Positions 26,094 to 34,613 of a DNA stretch of 64,000 nucleotides are shown here, one piece after another. The stretch's first letter is position 1, and every line of letters starts with the position of its first letter. Under the pieces are notes generated by a model. That model saw only the letters and a program-made list of their open reading frames with translations, was not told the origin of the DNA and did not search any database. The position numbers and the translations under genes were made by a program. This DNA comes from an uncultured Oscillospiraceae bacterium (GTDB lineage Bacteria > Bacillota > Clostridia > Oscillospirales > Oscillospiraceae): positions 1 through 64,000 of the forward strand of contig CANQMW010000012.1 of the NCBI GenBank assembly GCA_947625045.1. The letters are read 5' to 3'.

Positions 26094-26340
26094 GGGATGC
26101 GCCTCCCTCCTGCCCCATCCTTCCGGACAGTTCCTCCGGGGACACAGGGGCGAGGATGACATGGCCGCTGTCCATGATGAGCACGGCCTCGGTCTTCCGG
26201 CCATAGGTGGCGTCTATGAGCCGCCCCGCCTCTTTGGCCTGGGATATGACCCGCTTGATAGGGTTGGACTCCGGCTCCACCGCGGCCACCAGCTTGCCCG
26301 GGGCCACAAAGCTTCCAAATCCGATGCTTACAAGCTCCAT
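26086..26340 (-). CDS. remA: RemA-like extracellular-matrix/biofilm regulator (DUF370)
   Basis: 84 residues of the DUF370 family: IGFGSFVAPGKLVAAV, ESNPIKRVISQAKEAGRLIDATYGR and IMDSGHVILAPVSPEEL. In Bacillus RemA is a ring-shaped DNA-binding protein that activates matrix operons. The gene order yicC-remA-gmk is the standard Firmicutes one. The C-terminal 12 residues (GRMGQEGGASHG) overlap the gmk start region. Confidence 0.92.
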   Translation of the reverse strand: MELVSIGFGSFVAPGKLVAAVEPESNPIKRVISQAKEAGRLIDATYGRKTEAVLIMDSGHVILAPVSPEELSGRMGQEGGASHG

Positions 26341-26347
26341 AGACGGC

Positions 26348-27226
26348 TCACTCCATGTTCTGGATCTGCTCGCGTATCTTCTCCAGCTCCGCCTTCATGT
26401 CGATGACGGTGCGGGCGATCTCGCTGTCGGCGCATTTGGAGCCGGTGGTGTTAGCCTCCCGGTTCATCTCCTGCACCAGAAAGTCCAGCTTCCGCCCGGC
26501 GGGGGAGCCGGCGGCCAGCAGGAGCCGGAACTGGGCGATGTGGCTCTTGAGCCTCACCATCTCCTCGTCCACGGCCACCTTGTCGGCATAGATGGCGGCC
26601 TCCTGCAAAATGCGGCTCTCATCCACCCCGGCGTCCGCCAGCACCTCCTGCATGCGGCCCAGGAGCTTTTCCCGGTACTCCGTTACGGTCTGAGGCGAGC
26701 GCTCCTCTATCTTCGCCACCATGGCCTCCAGGGTGGCGAGCTTGCCCTCGATGTCCTCCCGGAGCTTCTCCCCCTCCCGGGTGCGCATGGCATCGAACTC
26801 CTCCAGCGCTTCAGAGAGAACAGTTACGATGGCATTGGATACCGCGTCCCGGCCCGCGTCGGTCTTGTCGGTGGACAGGACCTCGGGGAAGCGCACCAGG
26901 CTCAGGGCGCTGATGTCCCCGTCCAGGCCGAACTTTTCCGCCGTGTCCCGCACGGCTTTGAGATAAGCCGCCGCCAGGCTCTCGTTGACCTGGATGACGG
27001 CTTCCTCCGCCTTGGAGGCGTCCACGGTGATGAATACGTCCACCTTGCCGCGGCTGATGACGCCCGCCACGGCAGAGCGCACCGCCTCCTCGGCGAACAG
27101 GCAGCTTTTGGGCAGGCGCACGGACACATCCAGGTAGCGGTTATTGACGCTCTTCAGCTCCGCCGTCACGGCGATGGCATCCACCTCGCCCTTAGCGCCG
27201 CCGTAGCCTGTCATGCTCTTGATCAT
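26348..27226 (-). CDS. YicC/YloC family endoribonuclease
   Basis: 292 residues with the family opening MIKSMTGYGGAKGE, the central coiled segment and the C-terminal DUF1732 signature (VQEMNREANTTGSKCADSEIARTVIDMKAELEKIREQIQN). YicC/YloC proteins are metal-dependent endoribonucleases that act on structured RNAs. It begins 4 bp inside the upstream membrane-protein gene and is followed 7 bp later by remA. Confidence 0.94.
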   Translation of the reverse strand: MIKSMTGYGGAKGEVDAIAVTAELKSVNNRYLDVSVRLPKSCLFAEEAVRSAVAGVISRGKVDVFITVDASKAEEAVIQVNESLAAAYLKAVRDTAEKFGLDGDISALSLVRFPEVLSTDKTDAGRDAVSNAIVTVLSEALEEFDAMRTREGEKLREDIEGKLATLEAMVAKIEERSPQTVTEYREKLLGRMQEVLADAGVDESRILQEAAIYADKVAVDEEMVRLKSHIAQFRLLLAAGSPAGRKLDFLVQEMNREANTTGSKCADSEIARTVIDMKAELEKIREQIQNME

Positions 27227-27726
27227 TCAAAGTACCTCGCGATCTTCACGATATAAAACCGGATGAGAGAGGAATAGGCCTGGTCGTAGAGCCAGAACAC
27301 CACCGCTCCCAGGGGGTAGAGTATGTACCAGGAGAGCTCCCTGCCTGTGAAGGAGAAGAGCGCCTTTGCCAGGAGCCAATAGATGACGAAGGCAAAGGTG
27401 TAGAGGGCGAACTTGCACGCCCAAACCTGCCACAGCTTGTGGAGCTTTTCAAAAAGGCTCTTGGCGATGGGATAGAACCCGAAGAAGGCGATATACATGA
27501 TGGCCGCCGCCCCGGGGAACAGCAGCGCCCCCAGCGCCGCCGTCAGCACGAATACGCCGAGAGACCACTTGACCCCGTACATCATCAGCGCCACGCACAC
27601 CGGCACGCTGGAGATCGCCACCAGCGCAAGCCTGCCCGCGGGCAGGACAGAGCCCAGCACCAGCAGCACCGTGCCCAGAGCCGTCAGTATGGCCAGCCGC
27701 GCCAGCCGTTTCGTCCCGCTTTTCAT
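27223..27726 (-). CDS. Conserved membrane protein of unknown function
   Basis: 167 residues with about five hydrophobic helices (around 11-30, 33-52, 56-80, 105-125, 130-150) and a basic N-terminus. Helix content and the FFGFYPIAKSLFEKL segment recall small ECF-S-like membrane proteins of Clostridia, but I cannot name the family. It lies between the dnaJ-like gene and yicC, overlapping yicC by 4 bp, so it is expressed with this housekeeping block. Confidence 0.8.
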   Translation of the reverse strand: MKSGTKRLARLAILTALGTVLLVLGSVLPAGRLALVAISSVPVCVALMMYGVKWSLGVFVLTAALGALLFPGAAAIMYIAFFGFYPIAKSLFEKLHKLWQVWACKFALYTFAFVIYWLLAKALFSFTGRELSWYILYPLGAVVFWLYDQAYSSLIRFYIVKIARYFE

Positions 27727-27727
27727 C

Positions 27728-28369
27728 TCACCGGCAGCCGATGCAGGGGATAAGGTTCCCGCCGACCATCTCGCAGCAGCAGTCCGCGCAGATGAGGTTC
27801 TGGCACAGGTTGCAGGCCGCGTCGCCGCCCATCATGTCGCCCATGCCCGTCCCGGCGGGCCGGTAGGCCTGACCGCCTTGGTTCATGTACTGCACCGCGT
27901 TGCGGTACTCCACATTGGTCGGGTCCATGGTGGAGGCGGTGCGGAAAAACTGCCCCGCCTGGTCCATCCAGCCCTTGCGCCAATAGACGCTGCCCATGAG
28001 ATAGTACCACTCCGCGTCGTGGGTGGAGATGGCGTTCAGCATGGCCTCGGCCTGGGCCAGGTTGTTGGCGTTGATGAGGGCCCGTATCTGGGCATAGCTC
28101 CCTGTCTGGCCCGCGTTCTGCCGTCCCGGCTGGGACTGATAGGCCGCGCCGCCGCCGTAGGAATACCCTCCGCCGCCCTGTTCCCGGCTCTTGGTTATGG
28201 CGTCGTAGGCCTCGTTGATCTCCTTCATCTTCTCGGAGGCCAGGTCCGCCAGGGGGTTATCATGATAGTTGTCAGGATGATACTTCCTGGCCAGGTCCCG
28301 GTATGCCCTCTTGACCTCGTCGTCGCTGGCCGAGGGGGACACGCCCAATACGCTGTAAGGATCGTTCAT
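27728..28369 (-). CDS. DnaJ-domain protein with Cys-rich C-terminus
   Basis: 213 residues from [14 protein letters not shown]. The N-terminal J domain carries HPD in [10 protein letters not shown], which stimulates DnaK-type ATPase activity. A Gly/Tyr/Gln-rich linker, a TPR-like pair of helices ([15 protein letters not shown]) and a C-terminal Cys-rich stretch ([15 protein letters not shown] ... CIGCR) follow. The zinc-finger domain of true DnaJ is absent, so this is a co-chaperone-like protein rather than DnaJ itself. It overlaps the DUF5685 gene by 4 bp. Confidence 0.88.
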   Translation of the reverse strand: MNDPYSVLGVSPSASDDEVKRAYRDLARKYHPDNYHDNPLADLASEKMKEINEAYDAITKSREQGGGGYSYGGGAAYQSQPGRQNAGQTGSYAQIRALINANNLAQAEAMLNAISTHDAEWYYLMGSVYWRKGWMDQAGQFFRTASTMDPTNVEYRNAVQYMNQGGQAYRPAGTGMGDMMGGDAACNLCQNLICADCCCEMVGGNLIPCIGCR

Positions 28370-29253
28370 GATATGCTCCGTTCTTTTTGTAGTTTCGTTT
28401 TCGTCTTCCATGTCCCGGCAAAGACGGCCTGCGCCGCCGCGGGAAGGCCGAGATAGATGGTGTTGGTCAATATCCCTGCGTAAATGTTTTCATCCAGCAG
28501 CGCATATGCCCCCGCCAGGGCGTTGTGGGAAAGCTGCAGACTGGCCCGGATGGTCTTCTCATCCTCCGCTGTCAGTTTGCTGTCCACTGGCTTGAACCGG
28601 TACCGCAGGGGATTGTAGCTGTCCGTTTGGATATCCTCGGAAAGGTCGTCCGCCGCGTCCAGGATGTAGATGATGCGGCCCAGGTGGTAGAGAAGCTCCG
28701 AGAGGATGCGCCCGGTCTTCTCATCCTCCGCCGCCTCGCCGGCGGCCCGGAGTATGAGAGCGAACTTGTCCGCCGCCTCGTCCACGCTGGGGCATTTGGC
28801 CTTCTCCAGCGTTTGCAGCGCCCGGAGGTTATTCTCCGTCGCCGCGGCAAAACCCGGCCGGCGGGAAGCCGCCTTTTTGTAGGCGCCCTTCAAAAGGCCG
28901 CAGGCGGCTTTATACCCCCATGACGCGGGAAAAGCCTTGTCCTCTGCCCCGTCCGCCAGCTTCCACCAGCCCAGTATGACGGTCATATCCGCCGCGAGAG
29001 CGAGGCTCTCGCAGCTTTCCAGGCACACGGTCTTTTGGATGGGATGAGCCGCGCACCGCCGGGGGCAGGTTGTTGCCGGGCCCGTCGGGGCCAGCAGCAT
29101 GGCGAGAAAGGTGAAGTCGTAGTTCACCAGGAACCGGGCTGCGAAGCCGTACCGCCGGGCAAGTTCATGGCACAGCCCGCAGTACACGCCCCGGAACCGC
29201 TCGAATTCCGATATCTTCAGCTCGCCCTTCACCGGGCGGACGTAGCCGTACAT
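28366..29253 (-). CDS. DUF5685 family protein
   Basis: 295 residues from the ATG at 29251-29253 ([18 protein letters not shown]), with RGVYCGLC near the N-terminus as the family's hallmark. It is Cys-containing in the first half and alpha-helical throughout ([23 protein letters not shown] and similar). Its function is unknown. It is consistently found next to small dnaJ-like genes in Clostridia, as here, suggesting a joint role. The start overlaps the RseC-like stop by one base. Confidence 0.82.
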   Translation of the reverse strand: MYGYVRPVKGELKISEFERFRGVYCGLCHELARRYGFAARFLVNYDFTFLAMLLAPTGPATTCPRRCAAHPIQKTVCLESCESLALAADMTVILGWWKLADGAEDKAFPASWGYKAACGLLKGAYKKAASRRPGFAAATENNLRALQTLEKAKCPSVDEAADKFALILRAAGEAAEDEKTGRILSELLYHLGRIIYILDAADDLSEDIQTDSYNPLRYRFKPVDSKLTAEDEKTIRASLQLSHNALAGAYALLDENIYAGILTNTIYLGLPAAAQAVFAGTWKTKTKLQKERSIS

Positions 29254-29651
29254 CAGCGCTTGTAGCCGGTGATGAAGTAGTCTATCTTCTTGAACCGCTT
29301 GCCCAGACCTGTGGCGGCCGCGGCGCCCGCGGCGATGCCCAGGGCGCTGCCGATGATGCATTTCTCCTGATCCAGGCCGATGGCCGCGGCGATGGCGTAG
29401 CCGGCGAACAGCATGGCCACCGGCAGCATATATATGAGCAGCGTCACGGCCAGGATGGTTGTGGTCTTGCTCTCCAGCACCACCCGCTCCCCGGGCTGGG
29501 CGTAGATCTTATTCTCCGCCTCTACGTGGATCTCCTTGCCGTAGATGCACTCGCCGCAGCCGGAGCAGTGGCTGCAGGCAGTGACCCGCTCCACAGCCAC
29601 GTCCGCCAGGCCGTTATCCAGTATCTTCGTTATGATCCCCGTCTGGGTCAT
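29253..29651 (-). CDS. SoxR-reducing system protein RseC family
   Basis: 132 residues: an N-terminal domain with ACSHCSGCGECIYG (four cysteines that could bind an Fe-S cluster), then two transmembrane helices (about 66-84 and 92-112) and a short basic tail. In Enterobacteria RseC helps keep SoxR reduced and is linked to Rnf. In Clostridia its partner is unclear; no rnf genes are in the window. It overlaps cdaR by 4 bp. Confidence 0.88.
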   Translation of the reverse strand: MTQTGIITKILDNGLADVAVERVTACSHCSGCGECIYGKEIHVEAENKIYAQPGERVVLESKTTTILAVTLLIYMLPVAMLFAGYAIAAAIGLDQEKCIIGSALGIAAGAAAATGLGKRFKKIDYFITGYKR

Positions 29652-30913
29652 TGTATCTCCTCCAATCGTATGTACAGCGGATATGTACCCACCGCACCGG
29701 CGCTCTCAAAGCCGTCCACATACACCGTCGTGGCCACGCGGGACGTGGCCGTCACATCCGTCAGGTCCGCCACGATGCGGATATTGTTGGCGGATATCAT
29801 GGGCAGCACGTCCTTGGGCGCCCGGATGGTGACGATCTTGTTGGCGTCCATGACGCTGGCCCGGTAGCCCTCCGGCACATTCGTATAACGCAGGTTGGTG
29901 ACGGTGAAGAGCCCCGTCTCCAGGCCGGTGAACTCCATGTTCACCGAAGCCGTGGTCTCCCCGGACAGGCACTCCACCCCGTTGGGCAGCACAATGTTAT
30001 AGACCGTGGGCTCAAAGCTCAGAGTATTGGCCAGCTGCACGGTGGCGAGAGAGATGATGTTCAGCCCGTCCAGCGTGGCCGCGTCGCCCGCCACGGTGAT
30101 GGCCGCGGGCTCGATGGTGGTGATGACATTGCTGGCCGTGGCGCCGCCGCCGGGAACCAGGTCCACGCCCAGGGCCACTTCTTTGACCATGCTCACCGGC
30201 ACGTTCACGGATACGGTGTCCACATCCGCCTGCACGTCGTCGAATTCCAGGATATTGCCCTCGGCGTCCAGCATCACATAGTTGCCCACGGCGGTGAAGG
30301 CGGCGTTCACTTCATCCCGGGCCACCACTACCTGCAGCTTGTCTATCTGGTCCAGCTCCTCCTCCGGGCCCGTGAAGGTCACAGAGGCCGGATCGAAGGT
30401 CATCTCGGAGGCATCTACCATGTAGCCCTCGGCGGTGGTTCCCTCGAACTGGCCGGAGACCACCATGGGCTTGGTGGAGAGCTTGCTGATCTGCAGGCCC
30501 ACGGTGGAAGGCGAGCGGGAGGTCTCCCGGATGTTGGCCTGGTTCACCCCGGCGGGATAGCTGATGGAATAGGTCATGGCCCGGTTGCCCGCCATAGTGA
30601 CGTTGGAGAGGTTCACCACGGCCTTCATATCGTCGGCGGTGAACTTGGAAAGCTCCCGGCGGGTGCCGGAGAGGGTCACGTTCACCCGGGTGGTATCCTG
30701 GTCGGAGACCACCATGTTCAGGGTGTCCCGCATGGCGTCCTGACCGGTGAAAGTCACCTCCACGCCATAAAAGGTCCTGGTCTGGGTGCTGCCGTAGTTG
30801 GACGTATAGTAAAGCCACATGACCAGCGCCGCCAGCAGGCTCAGAATAGCCCAGAAAAGGCGGCTGTCCAGTATCCCGCGGCTGCGGGCGTTGGCACTAT
30901 TATTGTTTTTCAT
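29648..30913 (-). CDS. cdaR: CdaR-like YbbR-domain protein
   Basis: 421 residues: a membrane anchor at about 19-38 and a large extracytoplasmic region with YbbR repeats (about four beta-rich units of 80-90 residues, recognisable from the recurring VTFTGPEEELDQIDKL-type segments). CdaR modulates the c-di-AMP cyclase CdaA, which overlaps it by 14 bp upstream. The usual third partner glmM does not follow; an RseC-like gene does. Confidence 0.9.
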   Translation of the reverse strand: MKNNNSANARSRGILDSRLFWAILSLLAALVMWLYYTSNYGSTQTRTFYGVEVTFTGQDAMRDTLNMVVSDQDTTRVNVTLSGTRRELSKFTADDMKAVVNLSNVTMAGNRAMTYSISYPAGVNQANIRETSRSPSTVGLQISKLSTKPMVVSGQFEGTTAEGYMVDASEMTFDPASVTFTGPEEELDQIDKLQVVVARDEVNAAFTAVGNYVMLDAEGNILEFDDVQADVDTVSVNVPVSMVKEVALGVDLVPGGGATASNVITTIEPAAITVAGDAATLDGLNIISLATVQLANTLSFEPTVYNIVLPNGVECLSGETTASVNMEFTGLETGLFTVTNLRYTNVPEGYRASVMDANKIVTIRAPKDVLPMISANNIRIVADLTDVTATSRVATTVYVDGFESAGAVGTYPLYIRLEEIQ

Positions 30914-31769
30914 GGTCCGCTCCCTTTCTGGCCCTGAGCCTGTCCAGCCAGCTGACGCCCCGGGATTCCTCCGCCGGGAGCAGCTCCCGGCGCAGCAGGG
31001 TCTCGAAGGTGTCCGCGCTCAGATGGCGCTTCAAAAGCCCATCCTCCGCCACGCTGATGCCGCCGGTCTCCTCGGAGACGATGACCACCACTGCGTCGGA
31101 CCGCTCGCTCATGCCGATGCCCGCCCGGTGGCGCATCCCTAAGTCCCGGCTCAGATTGGCGTTCTCGCTCAGGGGCAGCATGCACCCCGCCGCGGCCAGC
31201 CGGCCGTCCTGGATGATCACCGCCCCGTCATGGAGGGGGGACTTGTCGTAAAATATGTTTTTCAAAAGCTCCGAGGACACCACCGCGTCCACCTGGGTGC
31301 CGGAGGCCATGGCCTCGTTGAGCCGGTTGGTCCGCTCAAAGACGATGAGCGCGCCGGTGCGGCTTTTGGACATGTCCTCGCAGGCGTATACGGTCTGCAT
31401 GATGGCCTTGTCCATCACCTGACCGCCCATGATGCCCCGGCCAAAGATGGAGAAGAGCCGGTAGGAGCCCACGCGCTCCAGGGCCCGGCGTATCTCCGGC
31501 TGGAACAGCACGATCACCGCCAGAACGCCTATCTCGAACACCTGCCGCAGGATGAAGCTGGTCAGGGTCAGGTTCAAAGCGGTGGACAGCACCAGCGCCG
31601 CCAGCAGCAGCAGTATGCCCTGGGCCAGGCGCATGGAGTTGTTCCGCCGGACGAAGGAGATGACCGCGTACACCGCCACCGCCACGATGAGCACGTCGAC
31701 GATGTCGGCCAGTCCCATATCCAGGATGAGGCCGAAGGACTCTTTTATGTTGGTCAGAAAATTACTCAT
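30900..31769 (-). CDS. cdaA: Diadenylate cyclase CdaA
   Basis: 289 residues with three N-terminal transmembrane helices (within about 15-85) and a cytosolic DAC domain. The active site motifs are HDGAVIIQDGR and GMRHRAGIGMSE, so it should condense two ATP to c-di-AMP. This messenger controls potassium and osmolyte uptake and cell-wall homeostasis. It is the first gene of a long minus-strand unit with its own promoter. Confidence 0.97.
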   Translation of the reverse strand: MSNFLTNIKESFGLILDMGLADIVDVLIVAVAVYAVISFVRRNNSMRLAQGILLLLAALVLSTALNLTLTSFILRQVFEIGVLAVIVLFQPEIRRALERVGSYRLFSIFGRGIMGGQVMDKAIMQTVYACEDMSKSRTGALIVFERTNRLNEAMASGTQVDAVVSSELLKNIFYDKSPLHDGAVIIQDGRLAAAGCMLPLSENANLSRDLGMRHRAGIGMSERSDAVVVIVSEETGGISVAEDGLLKRHLSADTFETLLRRELLPAEESRGVSWLDRLRARKGADHEKQ

Positions 31770-31826
31770 AGGCCCGTACCATTCATGATCTATACCGTAT
31801 TGATGAACACTCTACGTCGACTTTGT

Positions 31827-31855
31827 ATTATATAACAAATTAGTTCTGTTGGCAA
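31827..31855 (-). promoter_or_regulatory. cdaA promoter
   Basis: The minus strand has a -35 TTGCCA (31850-31855), a 17-bp spacer and a perfect -10 TATAAT (31827-31832), about 60 bp upstream of the cdaA start. Confidence 0.8.
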
Positions 31856-31872
31856 CATAATTTACTGCATTT

Positions 31873-31895
31873 TAGCGGCGGGCCGAAGCCCGCCG
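31873..31895 (-). terminator. Terminator after the cysteine desulfurase-like gene
   Basis: GCGGCGGGC and its complement form a 9-bp G+C stem closed, on the minus strand, by a TTCG tetraloop, followed by TAAAATG. It ends the ispD-ispF-DUF3343-desulfurase transcript just before the cdaA promoter. Confidence 0.75.
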
Positions 31896-31904
31896 CCTGT
31901 AAAG

Positions 31905-33023
31905 TCATCCCAATATCTCCTTCACGGCCTCCGCCGCTGCCAGGACCTCGCCCACCGTGTTGAAGGGCGAGAAGCTGAAACGCACCGTCCCTCTGTCCAG
32001 CGTCCCCGCCGTCTCATGGGCCAGGGGCGCGCAGTGGAGCCCCGCCCGCACGGCGACGCCCCGCTCCGCCAGCTTTTCCGCCGCCTCCTCGCAGTCCATC
32101 TCTCCCATCTGCACCGACAGGACCCCGGCCTGATATGCCGGGTCAGAAGAATAGAACTGCCGTACTTGTTTATTCCCCGCCAGTGCGCCGGAGAATGCTG
32201 CCAGCAGCTTCCGCTCGTGGGCCAGCAGCGCGGCGGGCGTCTTTCGCCGCAGCCATTTGACGCCTTCCAAAAGTCCCGCGATTCCCGGCACGTTGTGGGT
32301 ACCAGGCTCCAATCTGTCCGGCAGGAATGCCGGCATGGCCGCCTCAGCGCTCACGGAGCCGGTGCCGCCGAAGAGCAGCGGCCGCACCCGCTCGTCTTTA
32401 CACAGCAGCACTCCGGTCCCCTGAGGGCCCAGCAGACCCTTGTGGCCCGGCATGGCGGCGAAGGCGCAGCCCAGGCCGTCGAAGTCCAGACCCACCGTCC
32501 CCGCCCCCTGGGAGGCATCCACGATGAGGGGCACGCCCATCTCCCGGCACAGGGCGGCAATTTTTCCAATGGGCAGGATATAGCCGAACACGTTGGACAC
32601 TTGGGTGCACACCGCCGCTTTCGCCCCCGGCAGCAGTTTTCGGAACGCCTCCACGGCGGCGTCCGGCTCAAACAGCGGCGAGGCCGCTATTTGCACATCC
32701 GCCCCTATCCCCCGCAGGGTCCGCCACACGGCGTTGTGCTCATAGCCGGAGATGACCACCCGGTCCCCGGGGCCAATGAGGCTCCCGATGGCGATGTTCA
32801 GGCCGTGGGTGGCGCTGGAGGTGAACACCACCCGCTCCGGGTCTTTGACGCAGAAGAGGTCCGCCAGGGCCAGACGGCAGTCCAAGAGCACCTCCGCCGC
32901 CGCCATAGCGCTTTCATATCCGCCCCGGCCGGGGCTGGACAGGGTCTCCATGGCCCGGGACATGGCGTAGCGCACCGCGGCGGGCTTTTGGAAGGAGGTG
33001 GCGGCGCAGTCCAGATAGATCAT
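31905..33023 (-). CDS. Cysteine desulfurase-family aminotransferase (class V, PLP)
   Basis: 372 residues. The PLP-binding Lys is in MPGHKGLLG, preceded by the cofactor-binding VDASQGAG and GYEHNAVWR. GLHCAPLAHET contains the putative persulfide cysteine. The sequence matches the subfamily typified by Enterococcus EF2568, which is linked to selenium/sulfur-dependent enzymes. It overlaps the DUF3343 gene by 4 bp, and that small protein is a proposed S/Se carrier. Cytosolic; the physiological acceptor is not visible. Confidence 0.9.
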   Translation of the reverse strand: MIYLDCAATSFQKPAAVRYAMSRAMETLSSPGRGGYESAMAAAEVLLDCRLALADLFCVKDPERVVFTSSATHGLNIAIGSLIGPGDRVVISGYEHNAVWRTLRGIGADVQIAASPLFEPDAAVEAFRKLLPGAKAAVCTQVSNVFGYILPIGKIAALCREMGVPLIVDASQGAGTVGLDFDGLGCAFAAMPGHKGLLGPQGTGVLLCKDERVRPLLFGGTGSVSAEAAMPAFLPDRLEPGTHNVPGIAGLLEGVKWLRRKTPAALLAHERKLLAAFSGALAGNKQVRQFYSSDPAYQAGVLSVQMGEMDCEEAAEKLAERGVAVRAGLHCAPLAHETAGTLDRGTVRFSFSPFNTVGEVLAAAEAVKEILG

Positions 33024-33268
33024 GCCTCCGCCTCCAGCGTCCCGTCGGGGTGGCGCAGCAGCACCCGCTCCGGTTGGATGCCCGCGCCGGTGAGGATGGC
33101 CGTGGCCCGCTCCTTATGCCGGGCCGCCACGATGACGCAGTAGGCGCAGCCCTTGGCGGAGGCGGCCTTGGGCACGCGGGAGACCGTTCCCGTGATGCCC
33201 GCCCGCTCCAGGACCCGGGCCGCCCGCTGGGCAAAGGTCAGGCTTCGGAATGAAAGAAGATAGTGCAT
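33020..33268 (-). CDS. DUF3343 protein, putative sulfur/selenium carrier
   Basis: 82 residues from MHYLLSFRSLTFAQRA, preceded by GGAGGTC and a T run. The family has a conserved cysteine region, here SAKGCAYCVIV, that has been proposed to carry sulfur or selenium delivered by the neighbouring desulfurase. It is fused to that gene by a 4-bp overlap. A hairpin lies directly over its ribosome-binding site. Confidence 0.85.
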   Translation of the reverse strand: MHYLLSFRSLTFAQRAARVLERAGITGTVSRVPKAASAKGCAYCVIVAARHKERATAILTGAGIQPERVLLRHPDGTLEAEA

Positions 33269-33273
33269 AAAAA

Positions 33274-33310
33274 GACCTCCCGCATAAGTCACAGCACATC
33301 TTATGCGGGA
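33274..33310 (-). terminator. Hairpin overlapping the DUF3343 ribosome-binding site
   Basis: TCCCGCATAAG (33278-33288) pairs with CTTATGCGGGA (33300-33310) around an 11-nt loop. On the minus strand the 3' arm runs into GGAGGTC (33274-33280) and then TTTTTATG. The hairpin plus T run therefore looks like an intrinsic terminator for ispF and at the same time supplies the DUF3343 Shine-Dalgarno. Confidence 0.7.
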
Positions 33311-33324
33311 GGGGCTTATTTTGT

Positions 33325-33804
33325 TTAACGGGTGTGGAGCAGCGCCACCGCGTGGCAGCTTATCCCCTCCCCGGCGCCGGTGAAGCCCATCTTCTCCTCG
33401 GTGGTGGCCTTCACACTGACGCAGGATATATCCACGGCCAAGTCCTTGGCGATATTTTGGCGCATCTCGTCGATATAGGGTGCCAGCTTGGGCCGCTGGG
33501 CGATGACGGTCACGTCGCAGTTTCCGACGGCAAAGCCCGCCTCTGCCGCCGCCTTTGCCGCCGCCCGGAGGATGACACGGCTGTCGATGCCCTCGGTGGC
33601 GGGGTCGTTATCCGGAAAGAGCTTTCCGATGTCCCCCAATGCCGCCGCGCCCAAAATGGCGTCCGCCAGGGCATGCAGGAGCACGTCCGCGTCCGAGTGG
33701 CCCAGAAGGCCCTTGTCATAGGGCACCTCCACCCCGCCCAGAATGAGCTTTCGCCCCTCCACAAGGCGGTGGGCGTCATATCCGTGGCCAATGCGCATGT
33801 TCAT
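33325..33804 (-). CDS. ispF: 2-C-methyl-D-erythritol 2,4-cyclodiphosphate synthase
   Basis: 159 residues from [20 protein letters not shown] precedes this ATG. It forms the cyclic diphosphate in the MEP isoprenoid pathway. The metal ligands are in GYDAHR and [15 protein letters not shown], and DIGKLFPD and [12 protein letters not shown] complete the site. The start overlaps the ispD stop by 4 bp; ispD and ispF catalyse non-adjacent steps of the same pathway. Confidence 0.97.
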   Translation of the reverse strand: MNMRIGHGYDAHRLVEGRKLILGGVEVPYDKGLLGHSDADVLLHALADAILGAAALGDIGKLFPDNDPATEGIDSRVILRAAAKAAAEAGFAVGNCDVTVIAQRPKLAPYIDEMRQNIAKDLAVDISCVSVKATTEEKMGFTGAGEGISCHAVALLHTR

Positions 33805-34523
33805 GGTTCGCTCCTCTCCGCCAGCAGCGCCCGGGCCAGGGTCAGGTCCAGGGGCGTGGTGATCTTGATGTTCTCCCCGCTGCCCGGGGAGATGAATATC
33901 TTTCCCCCGATGCGCTCCACGGCCAGGCAGTCGTCGGTGATGTCCGGGGCGTTTTCCGCCGCGTCCTGCAGGGCGGCGCGGATGAGGTCCGCCTGGAAGC
34001 ACTGGGGCGTCTGGGCCGCCCAGAGGGATGCCCTGTCCGGCGTGGCCGTCACCACACCATCCGCGGCCTCCTTGATAGTGTCCCGGACGGGCACGGCGGG
34101 CAGGGCCGCCGTGTGGCGGTACGCGGTCCAGAGGGCGTCCAATATGACCTTCTCCGTCACCAGGGGCCGGGCCCCGTCGTGGATGGCAATGAGCTCCGCT
34201 TCCGGCGGCACGGCCGTCACCCCGGCAAGGCATGACTTGGCCCTCGTCTTTCCCCCCGGCACCACGGCCGTGAGCTTGGATATGTCATACCGGGCACAGA
34301 GGCTTTTGACCTCCTCCACCATATCCGCCCGGGCGGCGATGACGATGGCCCGCACCGCCTCGGCTTTTTCAAAGGCCAGCACGGAGCGTATGAGCACCGG
34401 CATGCCCCCCAGGTCCGCCATCAGCTTGTCCGCGCCGAAGCGCCGGGCGGAGCCCGCCGCCACGATGACGGCGGCGGCGTAGGGCAGCCGCGCATTCTTC
34501 AGTTGTTCCGACGGTCTTCTCAT
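33801..34523 (-). CDS. ispD: 2-C-methyl-D-erythritol 4-phosphate cytidylyltransferase
   Basis: About 240 residues. It transfers CMP to MEP. The nucleotide-binding [17 protein letters not shown] is followed by [10 protein letters not shown] and [14 protein letters not shown]. The start is uncertain. The ATG at 34521-34523 is 16 bp from a GGGAGG element, which is long; a TTG at 34545-34547 would overlap the same element. The catalytic core is complete either way. A promoter lies just upstream, and the spoVB-like gene diverges from it. Confidence 0.93.
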   Translation of the reverse strand: MRRPSEQLKNARLPYAAAVIVAAGSARRFGADKLMADLGGMPVLIRSVLAFEKAEAVRAIVIAARADMVEEVKSLCARYDISKLTAVVPGGKTRAKSCLAGVTAVPPEAELIAIHDGARPLVTEKVILDALWTAYRHTAALPAVPVRDTIKEAADGVVTATPDRASLWAAQTPQCFQADLIRAALQDAAENAPDITDDCLAVERIGGKIFISPGSGENIKITTPLDLTLARALLAERSEP

Positions 34524-34564
34524 GGCAAGAGCAACATATCCTCCCAATTTGTCCCATATAAGTG

Positions 34565-34593
34565 ATTATACCCGTTTGGGACATCTTACGCAA
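34565..34593 (-). promoter_or_regulatory. Candidate ispD-ispF promoter
   Basis: A -10 TATAAT (34565-34570, minus strand) lies 17 bp from a weak -35 TTGCGT (34588-34593), giving a leader of about 35 nt before the ispD ATG. It shares a 90-bp gap with the divergent spoVB-like gene. Confidence 0.5.
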
Positions 34594-34613
34594 GGGCGCG
34601 GGGAGGAGTTTTA

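Noticed and set aside
34523-34540. Five-codon mini-frame (MLLLP) overlapping the ispD ATG by ATGA
   Set aside because: Its spacing from the GGGAGG element is too short for initiation, and such a short frame is easily due to chance.
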